This document shows positions 49,301 through 60,700 of a DNA stretch of 64,000 nucleotides, in pieces. Each line of letters starts with the position of its first letter. Position 1 is the first letter of the stretch. Source of the stretch: Rhodamnia argentea (Eukaryota > Streptophyta > Magnoliopsida > Myrtales > Myrtaceae); the NCBI RefSeq assembly GCF_020921035.1, contig NC_063151.1:5456001-5520000 (forward strand). The letters run 5' to 3'. The position numbers were made by a program, and so were the translations under genes. A model generated the notes under the pieces. The model was not told the origin of the DNA. It was given only the letters and a program-made list of their open reading frames with translations, and ran no database searches.

Positions 49301-50308
49301 AATGGTGAAGAGGTTGCTGAAGATGCCTGAGGTGGATCTGAGGGCCAAGAATAAAGCTGGCCGCACGTTTCTGGATATTTGTGAGTCCCGGTGGCAATAC
49401 ACCAAGAAGCAGGTAATTATTAGCTCCTCGCCATGAAATGATATTTCCAATTCTAACCAAATCCACAATTCGAAAAAATGTCAAAACAGATGGGATTCCT
49501 GCTGATCAGAATTGCTTTTCTGCAGGAATTCCTCTACCGATACCTGAAGTCCCTCCCGCCCGGCCGAAAGCCTCACTCCTGGAACCACTCCGACAATCCC
49601 CCCACCCGCCTCGACAAGCCCGACGCCGACCTCAAGGGCCATGCCAACGCCCTCTCTATCGTCGCCGCCCTCCTTGCTACCGTCACTTTTGCCGCCGCCT
49701 TTACATTGCCCGGCGGTTTGACGCCTGACGACAACAACATTGGCGCTCCTGTACCGCAGCCATCCCCCTTATGCAACTTCCACGACTCTCCAGACTGCCA
49801 ACTAAAACCTGGCCACCCTATCCTCATCCACCAACCCGCGTTCAAGGTCTTCATCATAGCCGACGTCCTCGCCTCCTCTACTTCCCTGACGGTCCTATTC
49901 ATCTTGATCGCAGCCATGCTTGCCGACGATACGGCCTTGAGGAGGGCCATCGTGTACAGCAAGAATCTGCTTTACCTCTCCCTCGGGGGGACCTTGGTAG
50001 CCTTCATGACGGGACTGGTCAGCGTCATATCGACCGACGTCAAATGGTTAGGGTATGCCGTGTGGGTCATCGGGTTGAGCGTTCCGTTCCTGATAAAGTA
50101 TTTTGAGTTCAAGAGCTTCACTTCTACTCCTGTGTTTCTTCATCGGCACCTCAGCATGGAGAGCTGGAAGAAGCCCCGGAGTTTCAGTCGAAGTGAGAAG
50201 TCCGGCAATGAAACTGAGTCATTCGATGACAAACGCAACTGGAGTGAATCAGTTGGTATTTATTTGGGGCCACTTACGAATCGCTTCTCGTCTCGCAGAT
50301 CATGGTGA
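46359..50308 (+). CDS. Divergent ankyrin-PGG membrane protein F (ACD6/ITN1-like)
   Basis: Exons 46359-47058, 48883-49412 and 49526-50308 (700, 530 and 783 nt) give 670 aa. The start adds an acidic leader (PEEEESKMDED) before the first repeat. Around ten ankyrin repeats follow, for example NLVHLAVESGH, GDTPLHVVAQTG, GNTALHEALRNG, GRTPLHFAAKVK and GNTPLHVAAED. The PGG domain begins in exon 3 (LATVTFAAAFTLPGG) with four hydrophobic helices. It ends in a charged, serine-rich tail (about the last 60 residues) that the A-E group lacks. Intron phases (1, 0) and the 530-nt middle exon equal those of A, C and E, so the genes share one ancestor despite low protein identity. Its codons are clearly more GC-rich than those of its neighbours. 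Intron 1 hosts a foldback element. A defence or stress role is inferred only. Confidence 0.9.
47700..48450. mobile_element. Foldback (MULE-like) element in intron 1 of gene F
   Basis: Inverted arms contain repeated 'aaaccttttgataatttgcc' and its complement around a GC-rich core (48010-48090). Ends are approximate and no clear target duplication was found. Confidence 0.6.
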
Positions 50309-50472
50309 TATCCATATATGTAAGGGTTGGTTTACGTTCCAAGCACTGTCAGTGTTCCTTCCTTTGTTGCTGATTTTAGGCTATTGTTTTTTCTTTTTTT
50401 TGTTTTGGTCAGAATTTTAGGCTATTGTTGACTTGTCTCGATTTTTTACCAAACTCGGAACTCATATTCATC

Positions 50473-51048
50473 ATGGTTTTCCTCCTCTGCAGTACAGATG
50501 ACCAAAAAGCTTGTGCCTTGGATTCAGAACAAACTTACAAGCAAAACTGTCAGACGTTATTGATGGTGGCGACACTCATCACAACCATGACGTTTGCAGC
50601 GGCTTTCACAATGCCCGGGGCTTATAACAATAATGCTGGCCCGGGCCAAGGAATGGCCCTTCTCCAGTCAAGCAGTCACCTCAAGTGGTTCATCATCTCC
50701 GACACTATCGCGATGACCTGTTCAACAATGGCCGCTTCCCTCATACTCTGGGGCTCTGCTTTCGGGAAGAGACCTGTCGTGCACTGCTACGTAATCGCTG
50801 CTGTGCTGACGTGCATCGCACTGCAGTCGACTGCAATATCGTTCGTGACGGGTCTTGTGGCTGTTTTACCTGACCAAACATATGTGCGCACCGTGAGTTG
50901 CGTAGTTGGCAGTGTCTTCCATGTTAACACCAGCTTGTTTCTCTTCAGACTGGCACAGATTTTTTCCTTCTCTGAGATCTGCCTATCCGTGATTTCCCAC
51001 CTCAGAAGGCTCAAGTGCATCATCAATTCCCACGGAGCAAACGGATGA
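50473..51048 (+). pseudogene. Orphan PGG exon G, 165 bp after gene F
   Basis: From 50490 this is a copy of the last exon of gene C (from 23257). It starts at the STDDQ codons and runs intact to the stop, with MPGAYNN in place of MPGGYNN and four TM helices. There are no ankyrin exons, and the 3' flank also matches gene C. Upstream in-frame ATGs at 50425 and 50473 would allow a PGG-only protein of 207 or 191 aa. The bases just before the break (ctctgcag) look like a splice acceptor. Joining from gene F exon 2 would hit a stop at once because the phase differs. It is most likely a truncated duplicate, but expression of a PGG-only protein is possible. Confidence 0.75.
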
Positions 51049-51889
51049 CATTCTTCAGCAATGTTATGTTGGAGAAATTACTGACAGCTATTCCCCTTAT
51101 GGATTTAGTGAAATCTGCAGGAAAACATCATTCTGTTGTTTCTTCTTTCTTTTCTAAGCCAATAACACCCGGCCATTGTTTATTTGTATGCTTTTGAGTG
51201 ATTCCATGATACCTGGAACTGTTTCCAGAAGATCTCCGTGTCCCCGTCCAACAGAATGACTTCATCTCTCAAATTTCTGGACAGGAAACAGTCTGATAAA
51301 TTGTGACTAAAGCGGTCAAATGATTGACCTTGACTCTGGCATCGATGTCACTTGATACCTCAACACTTGTATTCAAACCATCCCAACGCGTCAAACTTTT
51401 GCATTCATTTCCCGAATGCGTTTCAAAGTCGTTGAGTCTTACCTTCGGAATCACATTAGATACTGCAGTGCGGGCCATTACGTTATTCTTATACCGCAAG
51501 GGAAAAGCAACAACTAACGACCAGGACTTTTTGGCTAAGGAGCAGCAGGTCCTACTTGGATATATGGAGCTGCAGGTCCTCACGTTATTTGGATTGATTT
51601 TCGAGATCAGAATTCTCTTTGAATCTGCTTTCTATACAGTAAAGATTAAAGACATATGGTGCAGTTCTTGCTGGGCCTAGGTAGTTGACAGTTCGTTTCG
51701 GGTTGGTTCACACTAACAGCCGAACCGAACCCAGTATGAACAAGGCTCATTTCTAGAGACTCGAACTATGTAGTTCCGATCCGAACCGCAACTAAGGTTC
51801 AAATCAGGTTCTAAGTTTTGTTCTTTTTTAGGTACCCGAACCGCAACTAATAAGGTTCAAATCGATTCCAAACTTTTTCTCTTATTTTT

Positions 51890-52115
51890 AATGTAGCTTC
51901 TGGACTTTCGATGCATGATCATTATGGTGTTCAATATTTTCCTCCCATTAATTTAAGTTTAGAGAGTCATTGAACATTTCATACAAGTCATGGACTAAAT
52001 TGAATTGGTATCAAAAGTTCAGGGACCACGTTAAATAAATTAATAGTTCAGGAATAACATTGCATATTATGATAAAATTCATGATTATATTAAATAAATT
52101 AAAAGTCCAAAAATG
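51890..52115. repeat. Dispersed AT-rich module, copy 4
   Basis: Same phrase order as the copy at 24690. Confidence 0.6.
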
Positions 52116-52227
52116 CTCATTTTTTCTTTTTCTTTTTTTCACCTTTGTTGGTTCGTTCCTTCCTCGCAGGGGGCTTACCAAAATCCCCACCATCCATTTG
52201 CTTGAACCATAAATTCCGAAGCAGAAG

Positions 52228-52506
52228 ATGACGCAGACGGAGGCAGCAAGGATGAAACGAAGGCAAGTCCTTGGCCGTCAAGATGATGGGGCTGGCTCGC
52301 GGGGACTTGAAGAGGCGGGAATCGCCGAGCCCAAGGGTCAATTCGAGGGCGGCTTGTCCGAGCTCAAAGAATCCTCCGACGAGGACGCAGCGGAGTCGTC
52401 CTTTGACGAGGTCAACCGTCTCTCAACTGCAATGTCACCGTTCCCGTTTTCTTGGTACGACAGCAGAGGAGGGAGAGAGGCCAGAGAGAGGAACCGGATT
52501 CCCTAA
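52228..52506 (+). CDS. Unidentified ORF, best-kept of three copies
   Basis: 92 codons opening MTQTEAARMKRRQVLG. An acidic, protein-like stretch (LKESSDEDAAESSFDEVNRL) follows. The copies at 36583 and 55457 lose this part through a 1-nt deletion. The open frame runs into the element inserted at 52492, so any native C-terminus is cut off. I do not recognise a family. It may be a captured 5' exon or chance. Confidence 0.3.
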   Translation: MTQTEAARMKRRQVLGRQDDGAGSRGLEEAGIAEPKGQFEGGLSELKESSDEDAAESSFDEVNRLSTAMSPFPFSWYDSRGGREARERNRIP

Positions 52507-52732
52507 CATTGCTTGGCAATGTTAGGAGTGACATGATCGATCTGGGCCGTCCAAATAAAAAATGAATGGTCCGGATTGATCCACATCACTTTTTTTAAAA
52601 TTTTAAAATTTCCCGCAAAAAAATTCCTCCCTTTTAAAAGATGATGTGGATGAATCCGGGCCGTCCACTTTGAAATGGACGGCCCAGATCCATCAATGTC
52701 ACCCCTACCTTTATGGTAGGGGATCCGGATCC
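52492..52732. mobile_element. Palindromic MITE, 241 bp
   Basis: The flanking 9-mer AGAGAGAGG occurs on both sides (52483-52491, 52733-52741), and the equivalent sites near 36850 and 55720 are empty. Termini around ACCGGATTCCCTA and (reversed) TCCGGATCCCCTA are inverted repeats, as are 'gggccgtcca' blocks inside. Each end also forms its own hairpin. Confidence 0.8.
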
Positions 52733-54684
52733 AGAGAGAGGTGGAGGAGGTGTTTACTGTTTAGCAAGAGATGAGAGAAAATTTGACGTTTTAATTGTTT
52801 CCCTTCACTCCGAAGGGTTTTTGTTATTTAATATGTTCGGTATATTATATTGTCACACTCTGGATTAATTCATTCGAAATATTATCCGCTTTAATTTATT
52901 CCAAATCCAGCCTTGCAATTTTATCATTTGGCATAGATGTGGGCACCTTCTTAACAGTTCACCAATCATATGAGTGCTCCCGCCTGAGAATGCTTAATTT
53001 TAGAATTCCAAAGAAAAATTTACCATTACATCAAAAGGTGCGTCCGTGAGATAATTCCAATTTTTACACACATGCACACATATTTCCATTTATATTCATC
53101 TAGAAATCTCTATTCCCTATTTCAGTCAATTACTGCCTCATTCGTCATCCTAAAAGAGCATACCAAGAGCTTCTTCTTATCCAAGCTCTCTGACCTCAAC
53201 GGCCACTCCCCACCCTCACCGGACCAGCTGATAATCGGCCATTGTGCGTTTCCGTAGTTTCTCATATCGTGTCTGATTTGTGTGCTCTCATTTTGGGACC
53301 AAATTTTGAAGTTGTTTACAATCTGTTCATGGCGACATGGCAATGAATTTGATCTTGTGTTTGTGCTTTCATTTTCGCCGAAGGGTTTGGTGGGGCAGCA
53401 GCCCTATAGTCAAAGGAGGATGAGAGCCGCTCCGATCCCTCTGAGCATTAGAGGATGAGCCGGATTGATGGACTGCTCATTCGAACCGACAAATTTTTAA
53501 TTTCTTTTAACTTTCCAAATATAAGTGGCCTGCTTAAAAATGAGATTCTAGGCAAAGAAAGAGACATGCACATGGAAAAAAAAATCAGTAAATGTTTTCT
53601 TGTTAAATATAATATTGCATGTAAAAGTGAGATCCACATAACTACATAAAATATCATTGTATTCAATATTCACTGTGATATGAACATCCTCCATGTGAAT
53701 CACAAGTAAATTATATGTAGATATGTGAATATCGAACAAATCCATTTTTCAAAATGCATTTCTTTTTTATTCTAATTTTACCGGTTCTATTGGACCACTG
53801 GTTCCGGGAACCTTCGGATAATCCCAAGTTTCGAAAATTGAGAACCAAGATCACCAGTCCGATCCTCGGTTCTTGAGGGAACCGGATCAATTCGAACCAT
53901 GCTCAACTCTAGCAGGGAAGGGAAAAAGACTGTAAAAATCAAATTGATCGATTTTGGATTTGGAGCGGACCCATAAAAATTGTGCTTTTTTTTGGGGGGG
54001 GGGGGGGAGGGGGGTGGGTTCAGATGGTGGGCTTTGGTTTAAGTTATGGTATGGGTCCCCATTTTTACACCCAACATAAAAGCGAGCCATCTAGTTACCC
54101 TACACAGAACATAGAACAAAAAGTAAAAAAAAAAATAGATATGGTCTATTTTTTGCCCGATAACATTGGAATAGAGCAGCAACAGCAAAACGGGAAGTTC
54201 CTATGACGTAAGATTAATTGAAACACACTTCAAGTAATAAAAAATTAAAGATAAATTAATACTAATTTGGTTCTGGCATTTTATCAAATAAGTGCGGTGC
54301 ATTCAAATAAGAGGAAATTTTCTACCGTCTCAAACTCATATTTATGGCAAAGACAAAAACGAATAAAGTTTTAAATGTCTAAACAAAGATTAGAATTAAT
54401 GAAATCATATTTTTGGGCCTTATAAGAGCTGAGCGTCCCCATTTTCTAGATTCGTTGACTAGTCTACATTTGTTTTGTTTTCCCTGGTCGTCTTCCTCCG
54501 TTGACCCAGACTTTCCACGCATTTTACACGACGAGCTTTTTCAACTTGACATCGACTTTCTAGCGCGTTCTAAGGGGTTGGAAAGCATACTTATTCTCCA
54601 TGTTGGAAGCCTTAAGTCGAAGTACATTATTATCATCTTCATCTATACAGTTGGAGCAACATGGGTTTTTCCTCTCCCAAGAAA

Positions 54685-54862
54685 ATGGATCCGAGGCTGT
54701 ACCGATATGCAAACTCCGGTTATGTTCACTCCCTCAAGGAGGTTCTCGATAGAGATCCGAGCATACTCCTGAGGTGCACTCCTCAAGGAAACACGGCCCT
54801 CCATGTCGCTGCTAGATCTAGGAATACGCCAGTTATCGCGGAGATCAACAGCCGATGCAAGT
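54685..54862 (+). pseudogene. Ankyrin exon-1 fragment X
   Basis: This begins MDPRLYRYANSGYVH like genes D and E and stays in frame for about 59 codons. At CGATGCAAGT it passes abruptly into the intergenic sequence that starts unit 2. Its upstream 450 bp match the D and E promoters. It is the left remnant of a gene split by the duplication junction. Confidence 0.87.
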
Positions 54863-55089
54863 ACACAACAAAGTTTGGGCTGGGAGTAGGTTGCCGACAG
54901 TTCGGTTCGGGTTGTTTCACACTAATAGCCGAACCGAACCCAGTATGAACAATGCTCATTTCTAGTGACCCAAACCACGTAGTACTCGAACCACAACTAA
55001 GGTTCAAATCAGATTCTAAATTTTTTTTTTTTTAGGTATCCGAACTGCAACTAAGGTTCAAATTGATTCCAAATTTTTTTCTCTTATTT

Positions 55090-55325
55090 TTAATATAGTC
55101 TTTGAACTTTCAATTCATGATCATTTATAGTATTCAATGTCGTCCTCCCATTAATTCAAGTTCACAAACGTCATTAAACATTTTCATATAGGTCACAGAC
55201 TAAATTGAACATGTATCAAAAGTTCAAGGACCGCGTTAAATAAATTAATATTTCAGGGACGATATTACACGTTAGGTTAAAGTTCGTGACCATATTAAAC
55301 AAATTAAAAGTCCAAAGATGCTCAT
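55090..55325. repeat. Dispersed AT-rich module, copy 5
   Basis: Unit 2 partner of the module at 36215. Confidence 0.6.
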
Positions 55326-55456
55326 TTTTCCCTTTTTTTTTTTTTTTTCTTTTTTCACCTTTGTTGGTTCGTTCCTTCTTCACAGGGGGCTTACCTCACT
55401 TGACGAATCCTTCAAGAAAAATCCCCACCATCCATTTTGCTTGAACCATACGTTAC

Positions 55457-55745
55457 GAAGAAGAAGGTGACGCAGACGGAGGCGGCAAGGATGAAACGAA
55501 GGCAAGTCCTTGGCCGTCAAGATGATGGGGCTGGCTCGCGGGGACTTGAAGAGGCGGGAATCGCCGAGCCCGAGGGTCAATTCGAGGGCGGCTTGTCCGA
55601 GTGCGAGAATCTTCCGACGAGGTCGCAGCGGAGTCGCCCATTGACGAGGTCAACCGTCTCTCGACTGCAATGTCACCGTTCACGCTTTCTACGTACGACA
55701 GCAGAGGAAGGAGAGAGACTAGAGAGAGGTGGAGGAGGTGTTTAG
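55457..55745 (+). pseudogene. Frameshifted copy of an unidentified ORF, unit 2
   Basis: This is the partner of 36583, with the same 1-nt loss relative to the ORF at 52228. Confidence 0.45.
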
Positions 55746-56945
55746 CAAAAGATGAGAGAGAGTTTGACGTTTTACTTGTTTCCCTTAACGCTGAAGGGTT
55801 TTTGTTATTTACTATGTTCGGTATATTATATTGTCACACTCTGGATTAATTCATTTGAAATATTGTCCACTTTCATCTATTCCAAATTGAGCTTTACGAT
55901 TTTATCATTTGGCATACATGTGAGCACCTTTTTAACAGGTCACTAATCCTATGAGTGCTTTCACCTGAGAATGCTTTACTTTGGAGTTCCAAAGAAAAAG
56001 TTACCATTACATCAAAAGGTGCGTCGGTGAGGTAATTCCAATTTACACACACATGCACATGTATTTTCATATATATTCATCATGGAATCGCTATTCCCTA
56101 TTTCGGTCAATTACCGCCTCCTTCGCCATCCTAAAAGAGCATACCAAGAGCTTCTTCTTATCTAGGCTCTTTGAACCCGACGACCACTCCCCACCCTCAC
56201 CGAACCAGCTGATAATCGGTCATTGTGCGTTTTCGTAGATTCTCAAATTGTGTCTGATTTGTGTGCTTTCATTTTGGGACCAGTTGATACGGTTGAGCAA
56301 GATAGACTGTCTCGACCGGACCGACGGGTTTGGCCCGGTTTTGAGGTCACCGGTCCGGTCCTTAATTCCTCAAGATGGAACCAGTGTCCGGGTGGTTCAA
56401 TTTCTAGTTCTGAGGGGGAAATCGAACCGATGAACTAATAAATTTTTAATTTTTTTTTAACTTTCTAAATATAAATGGTCTACATAGAAATGAGATTCTA
56501 GATAAAGAAAGAGATCTCGCACATCGGAAAAAATTCAGTAAATGTTTTCTCGTTAAATATAATATTGCACGTAGAAATGAGATTTACATAATTACATACA
56601 ATATCGTTGTATTCAATATTCACTGTGATATGAACATCCTCCATGTGAATCACGAGAATATTATATGTAGATATGTGAATATCGAACAAGTCCATTTTTC
56701 AAAATGCATTTCCTTTTTATTTTAATTTTACCGGTTCTATTGGACCACTAATTCCAGGTACCTCCGGACAATCTCAAGTTTCAGAAATTGAGAACCATGA
56801 TCACCAGTCTAGTCCCGATTCTTGAGAGAACTGGATCAATCCGGACAATGCTCAACTCTAGCAGGGGAGGTAAAAAGATCGTAAAAATCAAATGGGTCAA
56901 TTTTGGATTTGGTGCGGACCCATTAAGACCCATAAAAAATTGAGC

Positions 56946-56946
<1 letters not shown>

Positions 56947-57003
<57 letters not shown>
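56947..57003. repeat. (TTA)19 microsatellite
   Basis: Nineteen perfect TTA units. The unit 1 counterpart near 38087 has only three or so. Confidence 0.95.
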
Positions 57004-57005
<2 letters not shown>

Positions 57006-57585
57006 GTTTTTGGTCAGATGGTGGGCTTTGTTGCTCTACACAGAACATAGAACAAAAAATAAAATAAAAAAGATATCTTCTATTTTTTGCCCGATAACAT
57101 TGGAATAGAGCAGCAACAGCAAAACGGGAAGTTCCTATGACGTAAGATTAATTGAAACACACTTCAAGTAATAAAAAATTAAAGATAAATTAATACTAAT
57201 TTGGTTCTGGCATTTCATCGAATAAGTGTGGTGCATTCAAACAAGAGGAAATTTTCTGCCATCTCAAACTCAGATTTATGGCTAAGACAAAAACGAATAA
57301 AGTTCAAAATATATATATAAAAAAATTATATGGCCAATTTCTTCACTGTCCCTAAATTAAATGTCTAAACAAAGATTAGAATTAATGAAATCATATTTTT
57401 GGGCCTTATAAGAGCTGAGCGTCCCCATTTTCTAGATTCGTTGACTAGTCTACATTTGTTTTGTTTTCCCCGGTCGTCTTCCCCCGTTGACCCAGACTTT
57501 CTACGCATTATACACGCCGAGCGTTTTCAACTTGACATCGACTTTCTAGCGTGTGCTAAGGGGTTGGAAAGCATACTTACTCTCC

Positions 57586-57759
57586 ATGTTGGAAGCCTTA
57601 AGTCGAAGTACATTATTATCATCTTTATCTATACAGTTGGAGCAACATAAGTTTATTCCTCTCCCAAGAAAATGGATCCGAGGCTGTATCGATATGCAAA
57701 CTCCGGTGATGTTCACTCCCTCAAGGAGCTTCTCGATAGAGATCCAAGCATACTCCTGA
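57586..57759 (+). promoter_or_regulatory. Overlapping upstream ORF of gene E
   Basis: The ATG at 57586 opens a 57-codon frame that overlaps the main ATG (57672) by 88 nt in another frame. Confidence 0.45.
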
Positions 57760-60700
57760 GGTGCACTCCTCAAGGAAACACGGCCCTCCATGTCGCTGCT
57801 AGATCTAGGAATACTCCAGTTATCGCGGAGATCTACAGCCGATGCAAGTCCCTTCTCATGCAGCGGAATTCCGAGGGAGACACTCCCCTGCATATAGCTT
57901 CACAGGCTGGCCATCTTCCAGTCGTGAAGTTTTTGGTCAGAGAGATCACATCCACCTCTCCTTCTCAGCTGGACATTGAAAACGGTTGTGACCGCAGGTT
58001 CGAGATGCTGAGATGGGGAAATAAAATGAACAACACAGTCCTGCATGAGGCGATTAGAAACAACCATTCGCAAGTGGTTAGGTTGTTAATAAATGCCGAT
58101 TCTCATCTTGTACTTTGCGAAAATCGTGCAGGAGAATCCCCATTGTACTTGGCTGCTAGAGGGGGCATGAAAGAGATTGTAAACTGGATCTTGACATCGT
58201 GCCATTTATCTGCTCATGGTGGATCAGATGGCCAGACAGCTTTGCACGCTGCTGTAAGCACGAGACATTCTGGTAACTCTCTGTTTCTTGACCTGCAAGA
58301 TATCATGCTCTGAAGTACTAGCCAAAGATGCTAAGTTCTTGGACCAAGTTCAACACCTTAGAATTGATTCACATCAATCCTTTCCTTCTAAAAAATTCGT
58401 GTCGTCATTAGTCAATACGTATACGTATGTACAAAGGTTTATCCGTTCCTTTCTCGAGTTTCGAGAAAAAGATTCCTTTACCAACACAACGTGGTCAACT
58501 CGCTTTGTTAGAACAGCTCCCATTGAGTCTCTGCACCTATCCTATTCTTTTTTTATTCTCGCTTTATGAACTCTTGTTGTTTTGTTGATTTTCGTAAAAC
58601 AGGACTTGGCTCAGGATTGCCCATCTTTAATTCCAAGGGTTCACTGAATTTGAAAGTTGTCACTTAGTAGGTTTCCATACCGAGACTCAATCCAATTAAG
58701 TCTGTAGCGTCTACCAATTTTGCCATATCCCCCTTTTATTTATGTTGAAATCTTGCATTTATTTGAATTAGATGCCGATTTTTTCTTTTTCAATATAAAC
58801 CATAGAAAAAGCGTTTTCTCGTTCTTTGAATTTCTTTTCTATCTTCTTTAATCTCTATCTCTTTCAGAGACCTACATTTGATCCATCAGAAATAATTCTA
58901 TTATTTCTTTATCTGCAATTCAATGTGGATGGATATTATATACACCATAATATAAATATGTCTCTTTCACTCTCATTTTTCTCGTGCAATTTGGAATACC
59001 CAAATGGTGGATTACTTTTTTTTCTCTTTTCTGAATGACAACATAGGAATGTCTTATTCATTATGGTTTGGAATGCATTTATCTTTATTGCATCTTTCAT
59101 TTTTCTTCTTATCTTTTCCTTTCCTTCGAGTAGAGTGTACCTTCTATAAGAGAACTCAAAAAAAAAAAAAAATCAAATTATTCCTATAAGTAATCATTTA
59201 TAATAGCTCTAATGAATCATTCCTATAAGTAATCGCTTCATTAATTTAGAACTAGAACATAATTCGAATTATTTAGAATTCTATAGACTATATAAAAATA
59301 TTAGTTAATTTAGATAGATATATATTTATTATATATAAATATCAATATTAATTATCATGTAATCCGATATAACGACATAGTCACGCTATCTACTGATGGA
59401 AACTTTAGCATATGCTTGTACGAAGTCCGAATTTTTTCAACTATCTTTACATATTGCTCAATCCTAATGCTTGCTAGTACTTCTGTGTGCTTTTAAGAAT
59501 AATTTGTTTATGTATCACAGATATAGTGAAAGCCCTACTCGGGGCAAAGCCGGAGCCGATCAAAGAACCCGACCACCATGGCGGGACCCCTCTCTACTAT
59601 GCAGCTTTTTCTGGATACCACAAATTGGTCCAGCAATCGTTAGAGCTCGATATCTCGACCGCATATGTGGTGGATACCGATGGTCTTTCGTCACTTCATG
59701 CAGCAGCAAGTAATGGACATGCCAAGGTTATAAAAGAGATTATTCGGCAATGCCCAGATGCTGGAGAATTGGTAGACCAAAAGGGCCAAAACATTCTTCA
59801 TGTTGCAGTCCTAAGTGGAAGAGCAAATGTTGTCAGATATATATTGGACACTGTCGAGCTCGAGGGCCAAATAAATATGCCCGATCACAACGGTAATACT
59901 CCTTTGCATCTAAGTATCATGGAAAGGAGAAGTTGGATTGCGGCTTACCCGTTGTGGGATACGAGAGTTGATCGAACAGCACGGAATATAAAAGGCGAAA
60001 CAGCCTTCGACATAGATGACCCAACCAAGGAACCACATGTAATTCCCTCAGTAAGTATACTATGGCCAGGCCGTAATCCACTGAAATTTCCTCACCATGG
60101 TTCGAAATCTAAATTCTCTTCCTTTCACTTCCAGGTCGCAATGATGAATTGGCGACAACCAGGCCTCCCTCAATTTTGGAATCTCCGAGGAGGATTTCCC
60201 CCCAGGACAAATGAACAAAAAGCTGGTGTCTTGGATTCAGAAAAAAGTTACAAGAAAAATTGTCGGACCTTGTTGATGATCACGACACTCATCACAGTTG
60301 TGACGTTCACGCCGGCTTTCACAATGCCCGGCGGTTATAACAGCAACGCTGGCCCCGGCCAAGGGGCGGCCCTTCTCCGATCAAGCCGTTATCTCAAGCG
60401 GTTCATCATCTCCGACACAATCGCAATGACCTGCTCCATAATGGCCGCTTCCGTCATACTCTGGGGCGCCGCTTTCAGCAAGAGACGTTATGTACATTGC
60501 TACGTGATCGCGGCTGTGCTCACATACATTGCGCTGCTATCGATCGGTGTATCGTTCATGACGGCTCTCCATGCTGTTTTACCCGATCAAAGATATGTCC
60601 ACACCATGACTAACATAGCTGGCACTGCCTTCGATGCCATCACCCGCTTGTTTCTCTTCAGGCTGGCACAGATTTTTTCCTTGTATGAGATCAGCCTCTC

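Larger units (their letters stand above)
51049..54400. other. Spacer made of duplicated flank blocks
   Basis: 51049-52240 copies the gene C 3' flank. 52212-54400 copies the upstream region of D (36575-38560). It holds the inserted palindromic element at 52492, a run of 14 G (53994-54007) and AT-rich modules. No complete gene was seen. Confidence 0.55.
36014..54858. repeat. Large tandem duplication, unit 1 (18,845 bp)
   Basis: The sequence at 36014 onward (AAGTACACAGCAAAG) restarts at 54859 (AAGTACACAACAAAG), directly fused to the middle of an ankyrin exon 1. Landmarks then follow in the same order: the 36575 block, gene D matched by gene E, and the foldback elements at 43518 and 62285. The junction shares AAGT. 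Confidence 0.85.

Noticed and set aside
48879-49484. 201-codon minus-strand frame
   Set aside because: It is an antisense shadow of exon 2 of gene F.
50308-50500. Alternative splicing of gene F into exon G
   Set aside because: Gene F exon 2 ends in phase 0, and joining at the ctctgcag acceptor meets TGA at the third codon.
58698-58732. A working tRNA-Leu gene
   Set aside because: Only the 5' exon and part of the intron are present, inside a nuclear intron, so no tRNA can be made.
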